Origin: Deltaproteobacteria bacterium
GTDB lineage: Bacteria; Desulfobacterota; Syntrophia; Syntrophales; JACQWR01
Length of the DNA stretch: 64,000 bases
Assembly: GCA_026388415.1 (NCBI GenBank)
Contig: JAPLJV010000013.1
Coordinates: forward strand, 1 to 64,000
Direction of reading: 5' to 3'
Positions 34,549-43,102 of the stretch are shown here, in pieces; position 1 is the first letter of the stretch; each line of letters starts with the position of its first letter. The notes under the pieces were generated by a model. It had not been told where the DNA came from and made no database searches. It saw only the letters and a program-made list of their open reading frames with translations. A program made the position numbers and the translations under genes.

Positions 34549-37188
34549 ATGAAAAAAGATCCCGGAACCGGAAAAAGTGTTGTGCCGGCGGCCACGGTAA
34601 ATTTGGACGGCTTGCTGGATCAATTGCGAACCTTGATTGTGCAGGCCCGGCAGCAGGCGCTCCGGGCGGTGGACGTGGTTCAGGTGCGCACTTGCTGGGA
34701 AATGGGGCGGCATATTGTCGAGTTTGAACAGGGTGGCGCGGAACGGGCAAAATACGGCGCCAAGCTGTTGTCACGTCTTGCCGAACGGCTGACTTCGGAG
34801 TTTGGAAAGGGATTTGATGAACGCAATCTCCGGCACATGCGCGCATTTTTTCAGACTTTTCCAATTTGGAACGCACTGCGTTCCGAATTGAGTTGGACCC
34901 ACTACCGACTTTTAATGCAGTTGGAAGACCGCCGGGCGCGGGATTGGTACATGGCCGAAGCGGCGTCTCAAAACTGGGGCACCCGGGCGCTGGAACGCCA
35001 GATAGGCACGTTGTATTATGAGCGACTGCTGGCCAGTCAGGATCGGCCGCCGGTGCGTGAGGAAGCAAACCGCAACCTCGCCACCCTGGAACAAAGCCCA
35101 CGGGAATTCGTCCGCGATCCGGTCATGTTGGAGTTTCTGGGATTGCCGAACACCGGCAAGCTCCTCGAATCGAAGCTGGAACAGGCCATCATCGAAAACC
35201 TGCAAGCCTTCCTGTTGGAACTGGGCAAGGGGTTCGCCTTCGTTGCCCGTCAACAGAGAATCAGCACGGAGTCGAAGGATTTTTACCTTGACCTGGTCTT
35301 TTACAACTACATGCTGAAGTGCTTCGTGCTCTTCGATCTGAAAACCACCGATCTGGCCCACCAGGATATCGGCCAGATGGACATGTATGTGCGTATGTAT
35401 GACGAGCTGAAGCGGGGACCGGAGGACAATCCCACGGTCGGCATTATCCTGTGCGCCAGGAAAGATGCTTCCGTGGTGCGCTTCTCCGTGCTGCATGAAA
35501 ATGAACAATTAGGGGAGAATAGTATGCTCAAACAAACCAATCCCACCCGGACTAAGGCCTGGAAAAAACTGCGGGCGCATTACAAGGTCATGAAAAACCG
35601 GCAGATGAAAGACCTGTTCCGGGAGGACGGGGCGCGATTTGACAAGTTTACCCTGCGCCTGGAGGATATCCGCGTTGATTATTCCAAGAATATCATGACT
35701 GCGGAAACGCTGGACCTGCTCGTCTCTCTGGCTGATGAAGTCCAATTATCCGACGCCATTGAGAAGATGTTTTCCGGAGATGCGATCAACGCCACGGAAA
35801 AGCGGGCTGTCCTCCATGTGGCCCTGCGGAACGGCGCCGACCGGCCGATTTATCTGAACGGTCGCGACGTCATGCCCGATATTGAGAAAGTGCTGCGCCA
35901 GATGGAGGCATTTTCGGCGCAGATAATCTCGGGCGTCTGGCGCGGCTATACGGGTAAACCCATCACGGACATCGTGAACATCGGCATCGGCGGCTCCGAC
36001 CTGGGGCCCGTGATGGTGACGGAAGCGCTGCGGCCCTATTGGCAGCCGGGCATCCGGCCCCATTTCGTCTCCAATGTGGACGGGACACATATCGCCGAGA
36101 CATTAAAGCGCCTTGATCCGGAGACGACTTTGTTTATGATCGCCTCCAAAACCTTTACCACCCAGGAGACGATGACGAACGCCCACCGGGCGCGGGACTG
36201 GTTTATCAGCCACGCCGGGCAGGCGGAATTCGTCAAAAAGCATTTCGTCGCGATATCTACCAATGAAGCGGCGGTGCGGCAATTCGGCATTGCGCCGGAG
36301 AATATGTTCATCTTCTGGGATTGGGTTGGCGGCCGGTATTCGCTGTGGTCGGCAATCGGCCTTTCCATCGCCTGTTCCATCGGATTCGCCAATTTTCGGG
36401 AGCTGCTTGCCGGCGCGCAGGTCATGGACCGGCATTTCCGGGAAGCACCTTTCAACCAAAACATCCCGGTGATCCTGGCGCTGCTGGGCATTTGGTACAA
36501 CAACTTCTTCGGCGCCGCTACCCAGGCCATCCTGCCCTATGACCAGTATCTGCACCGCTTCCCCGCCTACCTCCAGCAGGCAGACATGGAGAGTAACGGC
36601 AAGGGCGTGAGCCGCAGCGGCAAGCCCGTCTCCTGGCAGACCGGTCCCGTCATCTGGGGAGAACCGGGCACCAATGGCCAGCACGCCTTCTATCAGCTTA
36701 TCCACCAAGGAACGAAGCTCATCCCCTGCGATTTTATTGCCCCGGCAATCAGTCATAATCCGGCGGGCGATCAGCACCAGATTTTGCTGGCCAATTTCCT
36801 GGCCCAAAGTGAGGCGCTGATGCAAGGAAAAACCTCTGCCGAGGTTGCGGCGGAATTAAAGGCCCAGGGCAAGAGCGCCAAGGAGATCCGGGAGCTGGCG
36901 CCCTTCAAGGTATTTAAGGGCAACCGGCCCACCAACTCCATCCTCGTGAAGCAGATTACCCCGCGCACCCTGGGCAGTTTGATCGCAATGTATGAGCACA
37001 AGATTTTTGTGCAGGGCGTTATCTGGAATATCTTCAGCTTCGACCAGTGGGGGGTGGAGCTGGGCAAGCAGTTGGCCCGGAATATTCTTTCCGAACTCAC
37101 GGGTGAAGCCGGTGCAACCTCCCATGACGCCTCAACGAACGGGCTGATCAATGCCTATAAGTTACTGAGAAACAAGGCTGAGCAATGA
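34549..37188 (+). CDS. DUF1016 (YhcG-type) nuclease domain running in frame into glucose-6-phosphate isomerase
   Basis: One uninterrupted 879-codon frame joins two unrelated proteins. Residues 1 to about 322 are a DUF1016/YhcG-type PD-(D/E)xK protein, with the N-terminal helical part ([18 protein letters not shown]) and the nuclease part [23 protein letters not shown]. Its normal last 30-40 residues are missing: similarity stops after SVLHENEQL. From residue 326 the frame is Pgi, with its own AGGGGAG ribosome binding site and ATG at 35524. Either a true fusion protein is made or, more probably, both the fusion and free Pgi. I infer that island DNA inserted or was deleted just upstream of pgi, removing the DUF1016 stop. 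Confidence 0.85.
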   Translation: MKKDPGTGKSVVPAATVNLDGLLDQLRTLIVQARQQALRAVDVVQVRTCWEMGRHIVEFEQGGAERAKYGAKLLSRLAERLTSEFGKGFDERNLRHMRAFFQTFPIWNALRSELSWTHYRLLMQLEDRRARDWYMAEAASQNWGTRALERQIGTLYYERLLASQDRPPVREEANRNLATLEQSPREFVRDPVMLEFLGLPNTGKLLESKLEQAIIENLQAFLLELGKGFAFVARQQRISTESKDFYLDLVFYNYMLKCFVLFDLKTTDLAHQDIGQMDMYVRMYDELKRGPEDNPTVGIILCARKDASVVRFSVLHENEQLGENSMLKQTNPTRTKAWKKLRAHYKVMKNRQMKDLFREDGARFDKFTLRLEDIRVDYSKNIMTAETLDLLVSLADEVQLSDAIEKMFSGDAINATEKRAVLHVALRNGADRPIYLNGRDVMPDIEKVLRQMEAFSAQIISGVWRGYTGKPITDIVNIGIGGSDLGPVMVTEALRPYWQPGIRPHFVSNVDGTHIAETLKRLDPETTLFMIASKTFTTQETMTNAHRARDWFISHAGQAEFVKKHFVAISTNEAAVRQFGIAPENMFIFWDWVGGRYSLWSAIGLSIACSIGFANFRELLAGAQVMDRHFREAPFNQNIPVILALLGIWYNNFFGAATQAILPYDQYLHRFPAYLQQADMESNGKGVSRSGKPVSWQTGPVIWGEPGTNGQHAFYQLIHQGTKLIPCDFIAPAISHNPAGDQHQILLANFLAQSEALMQGKTSAEVAAELKAQGKSAKEIRELAPFKVFKGNRPTNSILVKQITPRTLGSLIAMYEHKIFVQGVIWNIFSFDQWGVELGKQLARNILSELTGEAGATSHDASTNGLINAYKLLRNKAEQ
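35524..37188 (+). CDS. pgi: Glucose-6-phosphate isomerase, from the internal start
   Basis: Starting at the internal ATG gives 554 residues, the usual Pgi length. It interconverts glucose 6-phosphate and fructose 6-phosphate in the cytoplasm. Hallmarks are [14 protein letters not shown], the SIS-domain phosphate loop [24 protein letters not shown] and the second signature [14 protein letters not shown], with active-site Glu and His in the [14 protein letters not shown] region. AGGGGAG lies six bases before the ATG, so this start is well supported even though the upstream DUF1016 frame reads through it. It converges on the radical SAM gene with only 19 bases between stops. Confidence 0.95.
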   Translation: MLKQTNPTRTKAWKKLRAHYKVMKNRQMKDLFREDGARFDKFTLRLEDIRVDYSKNIMTAETLDLLVSLADEVQLSDAIEKMFSGDAINATEKRAVLHVALRNGADRPIYLNGRDVMPDIEKVLRQMEAFSAQIISGVWRGYTGKPITDIVNIGIGGSDLGPVMVTEALRPYWQPGIRPHFVSNVDGTHIAETLKRLDPETTLFMIASKTFTTQETMTNAHRARDWFISHAGQAEFVKKHFVAISTNEAAVRQFGIAPENMFIFWDWVGGRYSLWSAIGLSIACSIGFANFRELLAGAQVMDRHFREAPFNQNIPVILALLGIWYNNFFGAATQAILPYDQYLHRFPAYLQQADMESNGKGVSRSGKPVSWQTGPVIWGEPGTNGQHAFYQLIHQGTKLIPCDFIAPAISHNPAGDQHQILLANFLAQSEALMQGKTSAEVAAELKAQGKSAKEIRELAPFKVFKGNRPTNSILVKQITPRTLGSLIAMYEHKIFVQGVIWNIFSFDQWGVELGKQLARNILSELTGEAGATSHDASTNGLINAYKLLRNKAEQ

Positions 37189-37207
37189 GACCATAATCAC
37201 CAATTTA

Positions 37208-38449
37208 CTAACCATTCCGGCAAAAATCGCGGAAGTTGTTTACGGCAATAAAAAACTCCCGCATCATGATGACCCATAAGTAGTGGCCGCGACGCGTCAG
37301 GTGCAGGTAAGGAGCCTCATAGCGCAGGCCTCCGAGGAGAAAGAACGCCAGAATGTCCGGCCAGAGGTAACGGTATATGCGGCCGGCGTATTTCTGCTGC
37401 AGGTCCGTAAGGTTCAATTTCGTGGCGAAAAGCTTCATGAGGAAATCATAGCGCATCTTGTCCTTCACGGTGAAATGGCGGGAGGCCCAGATGGGCGCTT
37501 CGCCCCGGTCGAGCATAGCGATGTAACGGTTGATATCGAAGGTATTGGCGTAACAGACGCCCTGTAGATAGCCTATGGAACCGCTTCCCAGGCCTGCATA
37601 TTCATCGTAATCAACAATATATTCGTCAATGATTGCCGCTGTGTTTCGCCGCGAAAAGCACCAGGCCGAAGAAAAACTGTAGTCAGGCGTCAATCTTTTT
37701 TCAATCTGGCGGTAAAGCGTCTCTTCGTTGCCGTAATCAACCCGCCCCAGGGTATTGATTACCTGCTGCCGCGTCGAGTCGGAGACCATAAGGGGGTAGT
37801 AGGTAATCTGGGCGATTTCCAGATCCAGCAGGGTATCCAGGTCTCTGTTCAGCACCTGTAAATCCTGCCGGGGAAAGTTAAAGATCATATCGGCATTCAA
37901 GGTGTCAAAATGTCCCCCGGCATTTCTCAACCGGGCCGCAATCTCCTTGCCGCTGCCGTACTTGTCGTAACGGTCCATAGCCTTGAGCAGACCGTCATCA
38001 AAGCTCTGGATACCCACCGAAAGGCGGTTGACTCCGGCCCTTTTCAGCACGGCAATATTTTGCTCCGTTAAATGATTCGGGTTGGTTTCCACGGAAATTT
38101 CCTGCAGTGGGAAGCATTGCCGGGCACAGGCGATGGTCTCCTCCAGCTCTGCGATCATGATCGTAGGCGTCCCTCCTCCCACATAGAGACCGCGAAAGGC
38201 GTAACCCCGGGCCTGGTACATCCTGATTTCTTTCCTCAGGGCGGCAAAATAGCTCCGGCCCAAAGCCTCCTGGAAAACGAGGCGATGAAAGGAACAGTAA
38301 GGACAAAGTTTTTCGCAAAAGGGAATGTGCAGATAGAGAAGGCGCGGCATGGCATCGCCCGGCAGGATCTCGCTCTGGCCTCCTGCCTCGAATTGCATGA
38401 CCCGGGCAAATTCGCGCCGGACCATTTTGGTAATGATACTATTAAACAA
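37208..38449 (-). CDS. HemN/HemW-like radical SAM protein
   Basis: A protein of about 413 residues in the coproporphyrinogen III oxidase-like radical SAM group. The cluster motif is CEKLCPYCSF (Cx3CxxC), preceded by LLYLHIPF. It is followed by GGGTPT and, further on, VNRLSVGIQSFDD, typical of the HemW/HemN branch. I propose a TTG start with GAGGTG seven bases upstream, giving an N-terminus of the kind usual in this subfamily; the longer open frame reaches into repeat R4 and is spurious. Whether it handles haem or decarboxylates coproporphyrinogen is open. Confidence 0.82.
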   Translation of the reverse strand: MFNSIITKMVRREFARVMQFEAGGQSEILPGDAMPRLLYLHIPFCEKLCPYCSFHRLVFQEALGRSYFAALRKEIRMYQARGYAFRGLYVGGGTPTIMIAELEETIACARQCFPLQEISVETNPNHLTEQNIAVLKRAGVNRLSVGIQSFDDGLLKAMDRYDKYGSGKEIAARLRNAGGHFDTLNADMIFNFPRQDLQVLNRDLDTLLDLEIAQITYYPLMVSDSTRQQVINTLGRVDYGNEETLYRQIEKRLTPDYSFSSAWCFSRRNTAAIIDEYIVDYDEYAGLGSGSIGYLQGVCYANTFDINRYIAMLDRGEAPIWASRHFTVKDKMRYDFLMKLFATKLNLTDLQQKYAGRIYRYLWPDILAFFLLGGLRYEAPYLHLTRRGHYLWVIMMREFFIAVNNFRDFCRNG

Positions 38450-38481
38450 TATCTTACACCTCAACCAACCCTGACGAACCC

Positions 38482-38596
38482 GTAAAAAGTCGTCACACCG
38501 GTGAAAACCGGTGTCCAGCTTGCTTGTAATATGCTTAAATCCCTGGATTCCGGTGTTCACCGGAATGACGTTTTTGGGGCATTTTCGACTTTTTAC
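38482..38596. repeat. MITE-like element R4
   Basis: GTAAAAAGTCG and CGACTTTTTAC are exact terminal inverted repeats of a 115-base unit. Inside are two smaller palindromes, ACCGGTGAAAACCGGT and CCGGTGTTCACCGG, and GGAATGACG. It lies just upstream of the radical SAM gene and pads its open frame. Confidence 0.8.
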
Positions 38597-38680
38597 CAGG
38601 TCATTAACTAACAAAGACCGGGTATTTTAGCAAGTTTATTCCGGCCGGGGTATTTTTTTTGCGTCGTTGCTAAAATGATA

Positions 38681-38708
38681 TTGACAAAATATTGTTTATG
38701 TATAGCTT
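38681..38708 (+). promoter_or_regulatory. Sigma-70-type promoter of the HesB-like gene
   Basis: TTGACA is followed after 16 bases by TAGCTT; an alternative -10 (TATAGC) begins two bases earlier. About 50 bases separate it from the start codon, with a small hairpin (GGCGT/ACGCC) near the ribosome binding site. Confidence 0.5.
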
Positions 38709-38755
38709 AGGGGCAAATAAACCGCGGCGTGATCGCAACGCCAAAAGGAGGAACG

Positions 38756-39073
38756 ATGTTTGAGGTATCAGAAAAAGCAAGTGAAATGATTAAGGGTTAT
38801 CTGAAGGACAAGGAAGCTACCCTTGCCATTCGGGTAATGATGCAGGAGGGTGGGTGATCGGGCCCCACATTGGGCATGGCTCTGGATGAGTCACAAGACG
38901 ACGACGCAGTCTTCACCGACCGGGATGTCAAATACTTAGTGAATAAAACCCTTTTTGAAAAAGTGAAACCCGTGGCGATTGATTACATAACCACTCCCCG
39001 CGGGGAAGGATTCAAGCTGTCCTCCAGTATGGACGCTGCGGGAGGTTGCGGTTCTTCGTGCAGTAGCTGCTGA
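38756..39073 (+). CDS. HesB/IscA-like selenoprotein (in-frame UGA in the GGxSGP motif)
   Basis: The frame has 105 sense codons if the TGA at codon 34 (38855-38857) is read as selenocysteine. The context is MMQEGG-TGA-SGPTLGM: IscA/HesB proteins have Cys in GGCSGP at this exact place, so Sec replaces the first cluster-ligand cysteine. The second half continues without break to a Cys-rich tail, GGCGSSCSSC, which supplies three more Cys. AGGAGG precedes the ATG. HesB-like selenoproteins with this Sec position are an established group. The next gene begins within the stop codon, so the two are coupled. Function is probably iron-sulfur or metal handling; no iscS or nifU is nearby. Confidence 0.9.
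38862..38875 (+). promoter_or_regulatory. Candidate SECIS-like hairpin after the UGA of the HesB-like gene
   Basis: GCCC and GGGC close a 6-base loop four bases downstream of the TGA; outer pairing can extend it. The location fits a bacterial SECIS element. The exact fold was judged by eye. Confidence 0.4.
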
Positions 39074-39870
39074 TGAGCACCGATGTTGAGGTCTACCGCA
39101 AGTTAGTTGCCGAGTCTCCCGAAGAAGATTCCCTGCTGCTGGCACTGGCCTGGGCCTATCACGATGCGGGCAGACCGGAGGAGGCGATCCAATGTTTCGA
39201 GCAGCTCTTTGCTAAAGAACTGTCCAGAAAAGTTTTCACGGGCTTTGCCTACGATGAACTGGTGCGGATATATAAGACAAGCGGGCAGTACGACCGGCTG
39301 GTTGCGGTCTGTGAAAGAGCGGCGGCGGCCCAGCCGGATGACACACTGCTCCTGGGCGAACTGGGCGCCGCCTGCCTGAAAGCCCGCCTGATCGAAAAGT
39401 CCCGGGAGATCTGTCATCGCATCATTGCCCGGGAGCCCGATTCAGCGGCTATCTACTGTCTGCTGGGGGATGTCCACCTGGCCGCCGGAGAATTTGCTCC
39501 GGCGGAAAAAGCTTACCGCCGCGCCGCCGGAATTGATCCGGAGGCGGCCGGCGCCTTCTATGGCCGCCTGGCGGCAAGCTATAGCCGGACAGGTGAACAC
39601 CGAAGAGAAGAAAAAATCTTACGCCGGTGCCTGAAAATTATACCACTTGACCCAATGTACCACTGCCGTCTGGGCGATTGCCTGATCAAGCAAGGTGAAC
39701 TCGCAGCAGCCGCGGCTGCCTACGAAAAAGCTATAGCCTTAACCCCCGCTTCCGCGGATGTTTTTTACCACCGGTGGGGGAACACCCTGGCCGCCGCCCA
39801 TTATCATCAAGAAGCCAAGGTGGTCTTCAACTTCAGATCCGCCCCATTTTCTGAAGCGTTTCCTTCATGA
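39073..39870 (+). CDS. TPR-repeat protein coupled to the HesB-like selenoprotein
   Basis: A protein of 265 residues built from about six tetratricopeptide repeats (for example LLALAWAYHDAGRPEEAIQC, IYCLLGDVHLAAGEFAPAEK, MYHCRLGDCLIKQGELAAAA). The ATG shares a base with the stop of the selenoprotein gene, indicating translational coupling. It has no signal peptide. It is probably a scaffold for the HesB-like protein or its client. The last 12-15 residues overlap the convergent pseudo-receiver gene and lie outside the repeats. Confidence 0.8.
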   Translation: MSTDVEVYRKLVAESPEEDSLLLALAWAYHDAGRPEEAIQCFEQLFAKELSRKVFTGFAYDELVRIYKTSGQYDRLVAVCERAAAAQPDDTLLLGELGAACLKARLIEKSREICHRIIAREPDSAAIYCLLGDVHLAAGEFAPAEKAYRRAAGIDPEAAGAFYGRLAASYSRTGEHRREEKILRRCLKIIPLDPMYHCRLGDCLIKQGELAAAAAAYEKAIALTPASADVFYHRWGNTLAAAHYHQEAKVVFNFRSAPFSEAFPS

Positions 39871-40348
39871 CACGGTAAAAGGCGGCATTGTCCGTTACCG
39901 CCCCCTTGAGGATGGTTCCCACATCGTCAATGTTTTTCTGGTTGATGACGACATTCACGCTCTTGTTGAAGGCCGCCATGTTGTCACCGGTACGATATTT
40001 ATCACTGATCAAGGCCACGAAAATCTGTCGGCGTGTGGACATGGCCAGCGTTTCCAGGTAGGCCAGGACGTCATTGCGACCCGGCGTGGGGGCATCAAAG
40101 TTTTCGTTTACAACTACCATATCGAACAGATGAAATCGCATGCTCTTCAGGGCCTCCCGGGCCGAGGCCGCGGGCGTTGCCTGGTACCCCATTGCCTTCA
40201 GGGCGTTCACGAGCTTTTGGCGCACATTTTCGTCCGGTTCGCAGATCAGCACAGTTTCGGCATCGGTATCCACAAAATCAAACGGTTTGTCCGAGGCATC
40301 GTATCCACCTGCGGCTACTTCATTAATAAGGCTTTTTTCTTCTTCCAT
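39833..40348 (-). CDS. Response-regulator receiver-like protein lacking the phosphoacceptor Asp
   Basis: A 171-residue protein. The receiver fold is indicated by TVLICEPDENVRQKLVNALK (acidic pocket) and by the strand DMVVVNENFD, where the usual phosphoacceptor Asp is Asn81. A Lys-containing later strand (INQKNIDDVG) partly fits. It has no output domain. It lies 12 bases before the pilU-like gene, which begins the twitching-motility pair, so it could be a phosphorylation-independent partner of that machinery. Confidence 0.7.
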   Translation of the reverse strand: MEEEKSLINEVAAGGYDASDKPFDFVDTDAETVLICEPDENVRQKLVNALKAMGYQATPAASAREALKSMRFHLFDMVVVNENFDAPTPGRNDVLAYLETLAMSTRRQIFVALISDKYRTGDNMAAFNKSVNVVINQKNIDDVGTILKGAVTDNAAFYRVMKETLQKMGRI

Positions 40349-40360
40349 GATGGCTTCTCC

Positions 40361-41530
40361 TTATCTCGGCTTTTTTCCGTATCCACTATCGATCTCGAGC
40401 TTGCCGATATCGGTGGTGGCCTGTCCCTTGGTGCTCTTGACGGAGTCAATCCCCCTGCCCACAACACCTTTGTTGGAAGCATAGGCCTTGGCCGTCTCTT
40501 CTGAAATCAATCCCTTTTCATAAAGTCCGATAATGTAATCGTCGAAAGTTATCATGCCGAAGGCCTTGCCGGCCTGGATGATCTCATAAAATGTTTTGCC
40601 CTCCTGCTCGCCGTGCAGGATGGTGTCTTTGACGCGCATATTCGTGCCCATAATTTCAAAGGCAGCCACGCGACCGCCGCCTTCCTTGGGCAGCAGCCGC
40701 TGGCAAACGATCCAGCGTACCGTATCGGCCAGACGAATTCTCATCTGTTGTTCTTCTTCGATGTTAAACATGCCGAGGATGCGGTTGATGGTCTGGCCGG
40801 CGTCAACGGTATGGAGGGTGCTCACCACCAGGTGTCCGGTTTCGGCAGCGCTGATGCCGATTTCCACTGTTTCCCGGTCCCGCATTTCCCCCACGAGGAT
40901 AACCTTGGGCGCCTGCCGGAGCGCAGCACGCAGGCCGCTGGCAAAGGTATCGAAGTCGCCTCCCATTTCCCGCTGGTTAAATGTGCCCTTCTTATGAGGA
41001 TGGGTGTATTCCACCGGGTCCTCCAGGGTTACGATATGCACGGACTTCTTCTCATTGATTTCATTCAGTACGCCCGCCAACGAGGTGGATTTGCCGCTGC
41101 CCGTGGCGCCTGTAACGAGGATAATGCCGTTTTTTTCCTCCGCCATCTTATAAAAGGCATCGGGCAGATTCAGTTCCTGACAGGTAGGGATTTTCGTTTC
41201 CAGTTTCCTGAGGATGATGGAATAGTTGCCGCGCTGCGAGAAGATATTGACGCGAAAGCGGGCCTTGCCGGGCAACTCGTAGGAAGAATCGCAGGAGCCC
41301 TGGGCCAGCAGAATTTCGGTCAGGCGGCGGTCTTGATTGATGAGATTAAGCGCGAACATCTCCGTTTGAAAAGAGGTCAGCTTGGGGAAGGGCGGATCAA
41401 GTTCCACCCCCGTCAACTGACCGGATGTCTCCACCTGGAAGGGCTTGCCGACCGTAATATTCAGATCGGAAACATTTTTAAAAGCGTCGAGCATCTTTCC
41501 CAAGATGTAATCTATTTCCTGTTTTCTCAT
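40361..41530 (-). CDS. PilT/PilU-family twitching ATPase
   Basis: A 389-residue hexameric retraction ATPase of the type IV pilus system. Walker A is GATGSGKST; the Asp box is TLEDPVEY; Walker B is ILVGEMRDRET; and the His box is VVSTLHTVDAGQT. The divergent N-terminus and the longer C-terminal tail resemble PilU more than PilT. It follows the true pilT-like gene on the same strand, so the two probably form one transcript. Confidence 0.9.
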   Translation of the reverse strand: MRKQEIDYILGKMLDAFKNVSDLNITVGKPFQVETSGQLTGVELDPPFPKLTSFQTEMFALNLINQDRRLTEILLAQGSCDSSYELPGKARFRVNIFSQRGNYSIILRKLETKIPTCQELNLPDAFYKMAEEKNGIILVTGATGSGKSTSLAGVLNEINEKKSVHIVTLEDPVEYTHPHKKGTFNQREMGGDFDTFASGLRAALRQAPKVILVGEMRDRETVEIGISAAETGHLVVSTLHTVDAGQTINRILGMFNIEEEQQMRIRLADTVRWIVCQRLLPKEGGGRVAAFEIMGTNMRVKDTILHGEQEGKTFYEIIQAGKAFGMITFDDYIIGLYEKGLISEETAKAYASNKGVVGRGIDSVKSTKGQATTDIGKLEIDSGYGKKPR

Positions 41531-41574
41531 AAGCTTTCCTCCTTGCGGGAAGCGGCCATCGAAGCTGCCCCTGA

Positions 41575-42657
41575 CTATACCTCCGTAAAATCGGTAGGCG
41601 GGGTCTTTAAAAATGGCCGGAATTTGGTCTTATCATTGCTCTTGTTGTAGGCTTCGTCAGGGCTTATCCAGCCTTTGGTCAGGAGCTCCATGATGGAATC
41701 ATCGAGGAGCTGCATCCCGTATTTCTTGCCGGTCTGAATCATGGAAGGAATCTGGAAGGTCTTTGATTCTCGGATCAGATTGCGCACGGCCGAGTTGGCA
41801 ATCAGAATTTCCAGGGCGGCGCACCGCCCCTTCTTGTCAATCCTCTTGAAGAGCACCTGGGCTACGACCGCTCTGATGCCATCGGCCAGTGTGGAGCGGA
41901 TCTGCATCTGTTCGCTTGCCGGGAACACTTCGATGATGCGATCAACGGTCTTGGCAGCACTGGTGGTGTGGAGGGTGCCAAAGACCAGATGGCCCGTTGA
42001 GGCGGCCTCAACGGCTAAGGAAATAGTCTCGAGATCTCTGAGTTCGCCGACCAGAATGATATCCGGATCCTCTCGTAAGGCGCCGCGCAGGGCGGAGGAA
42101 AAGCTTTTGGTATGCACGCCCACTTCCCGGTGATTCACGATGCAACTTTGGCTTTGATGCACGAATTCTATGGGGTCTTCCACGGTAATGATATGATCTT
42201 TGCGGGTCCGGTTGGCTTCATTGATGATGGCCGCCAGCGTTGTTGACTTGCCGCTGCCCGTGGGCCCCGTAACCAGCACCAGACCGCGGGGCAGGGAGGC
42301 CAGCTTGCCGACCACCTGGGGAAGACCGAGATTCTCACAGGTGAGAATAGTGCTGGGGATTTCGCGGAAAACTGCCGCTACGCCGTATTTCTGCTGGAAA
42401 AAATTGGCCCGGTAACGGGCCAGACCCGGTATCTCATAGGCAAAATCAACATCGCCCGTTTCCTCAAATTGCTTGATCTTATGTTCCGCAGTAATCTCGT
42501 ACAGGATGGCTTTGAGCATATCATTTTCCAGGACATCGTATTTTATCCTTTCCATTTCCCCGCGAACCCTGATAACCGGTTGCTGTCCGGATACCAGATG
42601 CAAGTCCGATGCACCCTGATCATGCATCAATTGAAAGAACGCGTCAATCTTGGCCAT
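41575..42657 (-). CDS. pilT: Type IV pilus retraction ATPase
   Basis: A 360-residue PilT. All family motifs are present: GPTGSGKSTTLAA (Walker A), TVEDPIEFVHQ (Asp box), ILVGELRDLETI (Walker B), and FGTLHTTSAAKTVDR (His box). The C-terminal AVRNLIRESKTFQIPSMIQ matches the PilT AIRNLIRE motif. It depolymerises type IV pili. A paralog lies just downstream. Confidence 0.95.
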   Translation of the reverse strand: MAKIDAFFQLMHDQGASDLHLVSGQQPVIRVRGEMERIKYDVLENDMLKAILYEITAEHKIKQFEETGDVDFAYEIPGLARYRANFFQQKYGVAAVFREIPSTILTCENLGLPQVVGKLASLPRGLVLVTGPTGSGKSTTLAAIINEANRTRKDHIITVEDPIEFVHQSQSCIVNHREVGVHTKSFSSALRGALREDPDIILVGELRDLETISLAVEAASTGHLVFGTLHTTSAAKTVDRIIEVFPASEQMQIRSTLADGIRAVVAQVLFKRIDKKGRCAALEILIANSAVRNLIRESKTFQIPSMIQTGKKYGMQLLDDSIMELLTKGWISPDEAYNKSNDKTKFRPFLKTPPTDFTEV

Positions 42658-42751
42658 ACATTACCTCCCCGAGTTATTAGTTAATTATCTGTATCTTCCT
42701 GGCAGTAGTTTGGGCTTATATCACATCGTGGCGCCTGAAGCAAACAATCTC

Positions 42752-42781
42752 TTGACAGCGGTCCATTGCGTCGGGTATGCT
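42752..42781 (+). promoter_or_regulatory. Promoter of tRNA-Ala
   Basis: TTGACA and TATGCT are separated by 18 bases, and the tRNA begins about 42 bases downstream. Confidence 0.75.
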
Positions 42782-42822
42782 GCCGCCACTTCAAAGCAGC
42801 CTTTCGTTGTCGTCTTGTGGTT

Positions 42823-42898
42823 GGGGATGTAGCTCAGCTGGGAGAGCGCGGCGTTCGCAATGCCGAGGCCAGGGGTTCGATCCCCCTCATCTCCACCA
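42823..42898 (+). tRNA. tRNA-Ala (anticodon CGC)
   Basis: A 76-base cloverleaf with acceptor stem GGGGATG/CATCTCC, TTCGATC T-loop and anticodon loop TTCGCAA, so the anticodon is CGC (Ala, GCG codons). CCA is encoded. A promoter-like pair is just upstream. Confidence 0.96.
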
Positions 42899-43102
42899 AT
42901 CATTGATCCAACACCAGACAACGAAGTGCAAATGGTTTAACTGAGGTCGGTCACGTTGATGGAAAGGGTGAAATCCATGGGGGGCGGAAGGTTTAACGTC
43001 GGTTGACGATAATCCACTCATTCAGGTTGGCCTGGAGAGTCTTTTCAAGCTGAAGGAGGATTTCGAACTGCCGGGGCGTTGTGCTCAAGGAGATAGATCA
43101 AT

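Noticed and set aside
38450-38614. N-terminal extension of the radical SAM gene
   Set aside because: The added residues are translated from repeat R4; a TTG start with a ribosome binding site lies at 38449.
42721-42921. Minus-strand frame over the tRNA-Ala gene
   Set aside because: It is the antisense reading of the tRNA and its flanks, a common false gene call.
42905-43102. Possible C-terminal gene fragment on the minus strand before the HD gene
   Set aside because: About 34 open codons read in a protein-like way, but there is no start, no family and no support.
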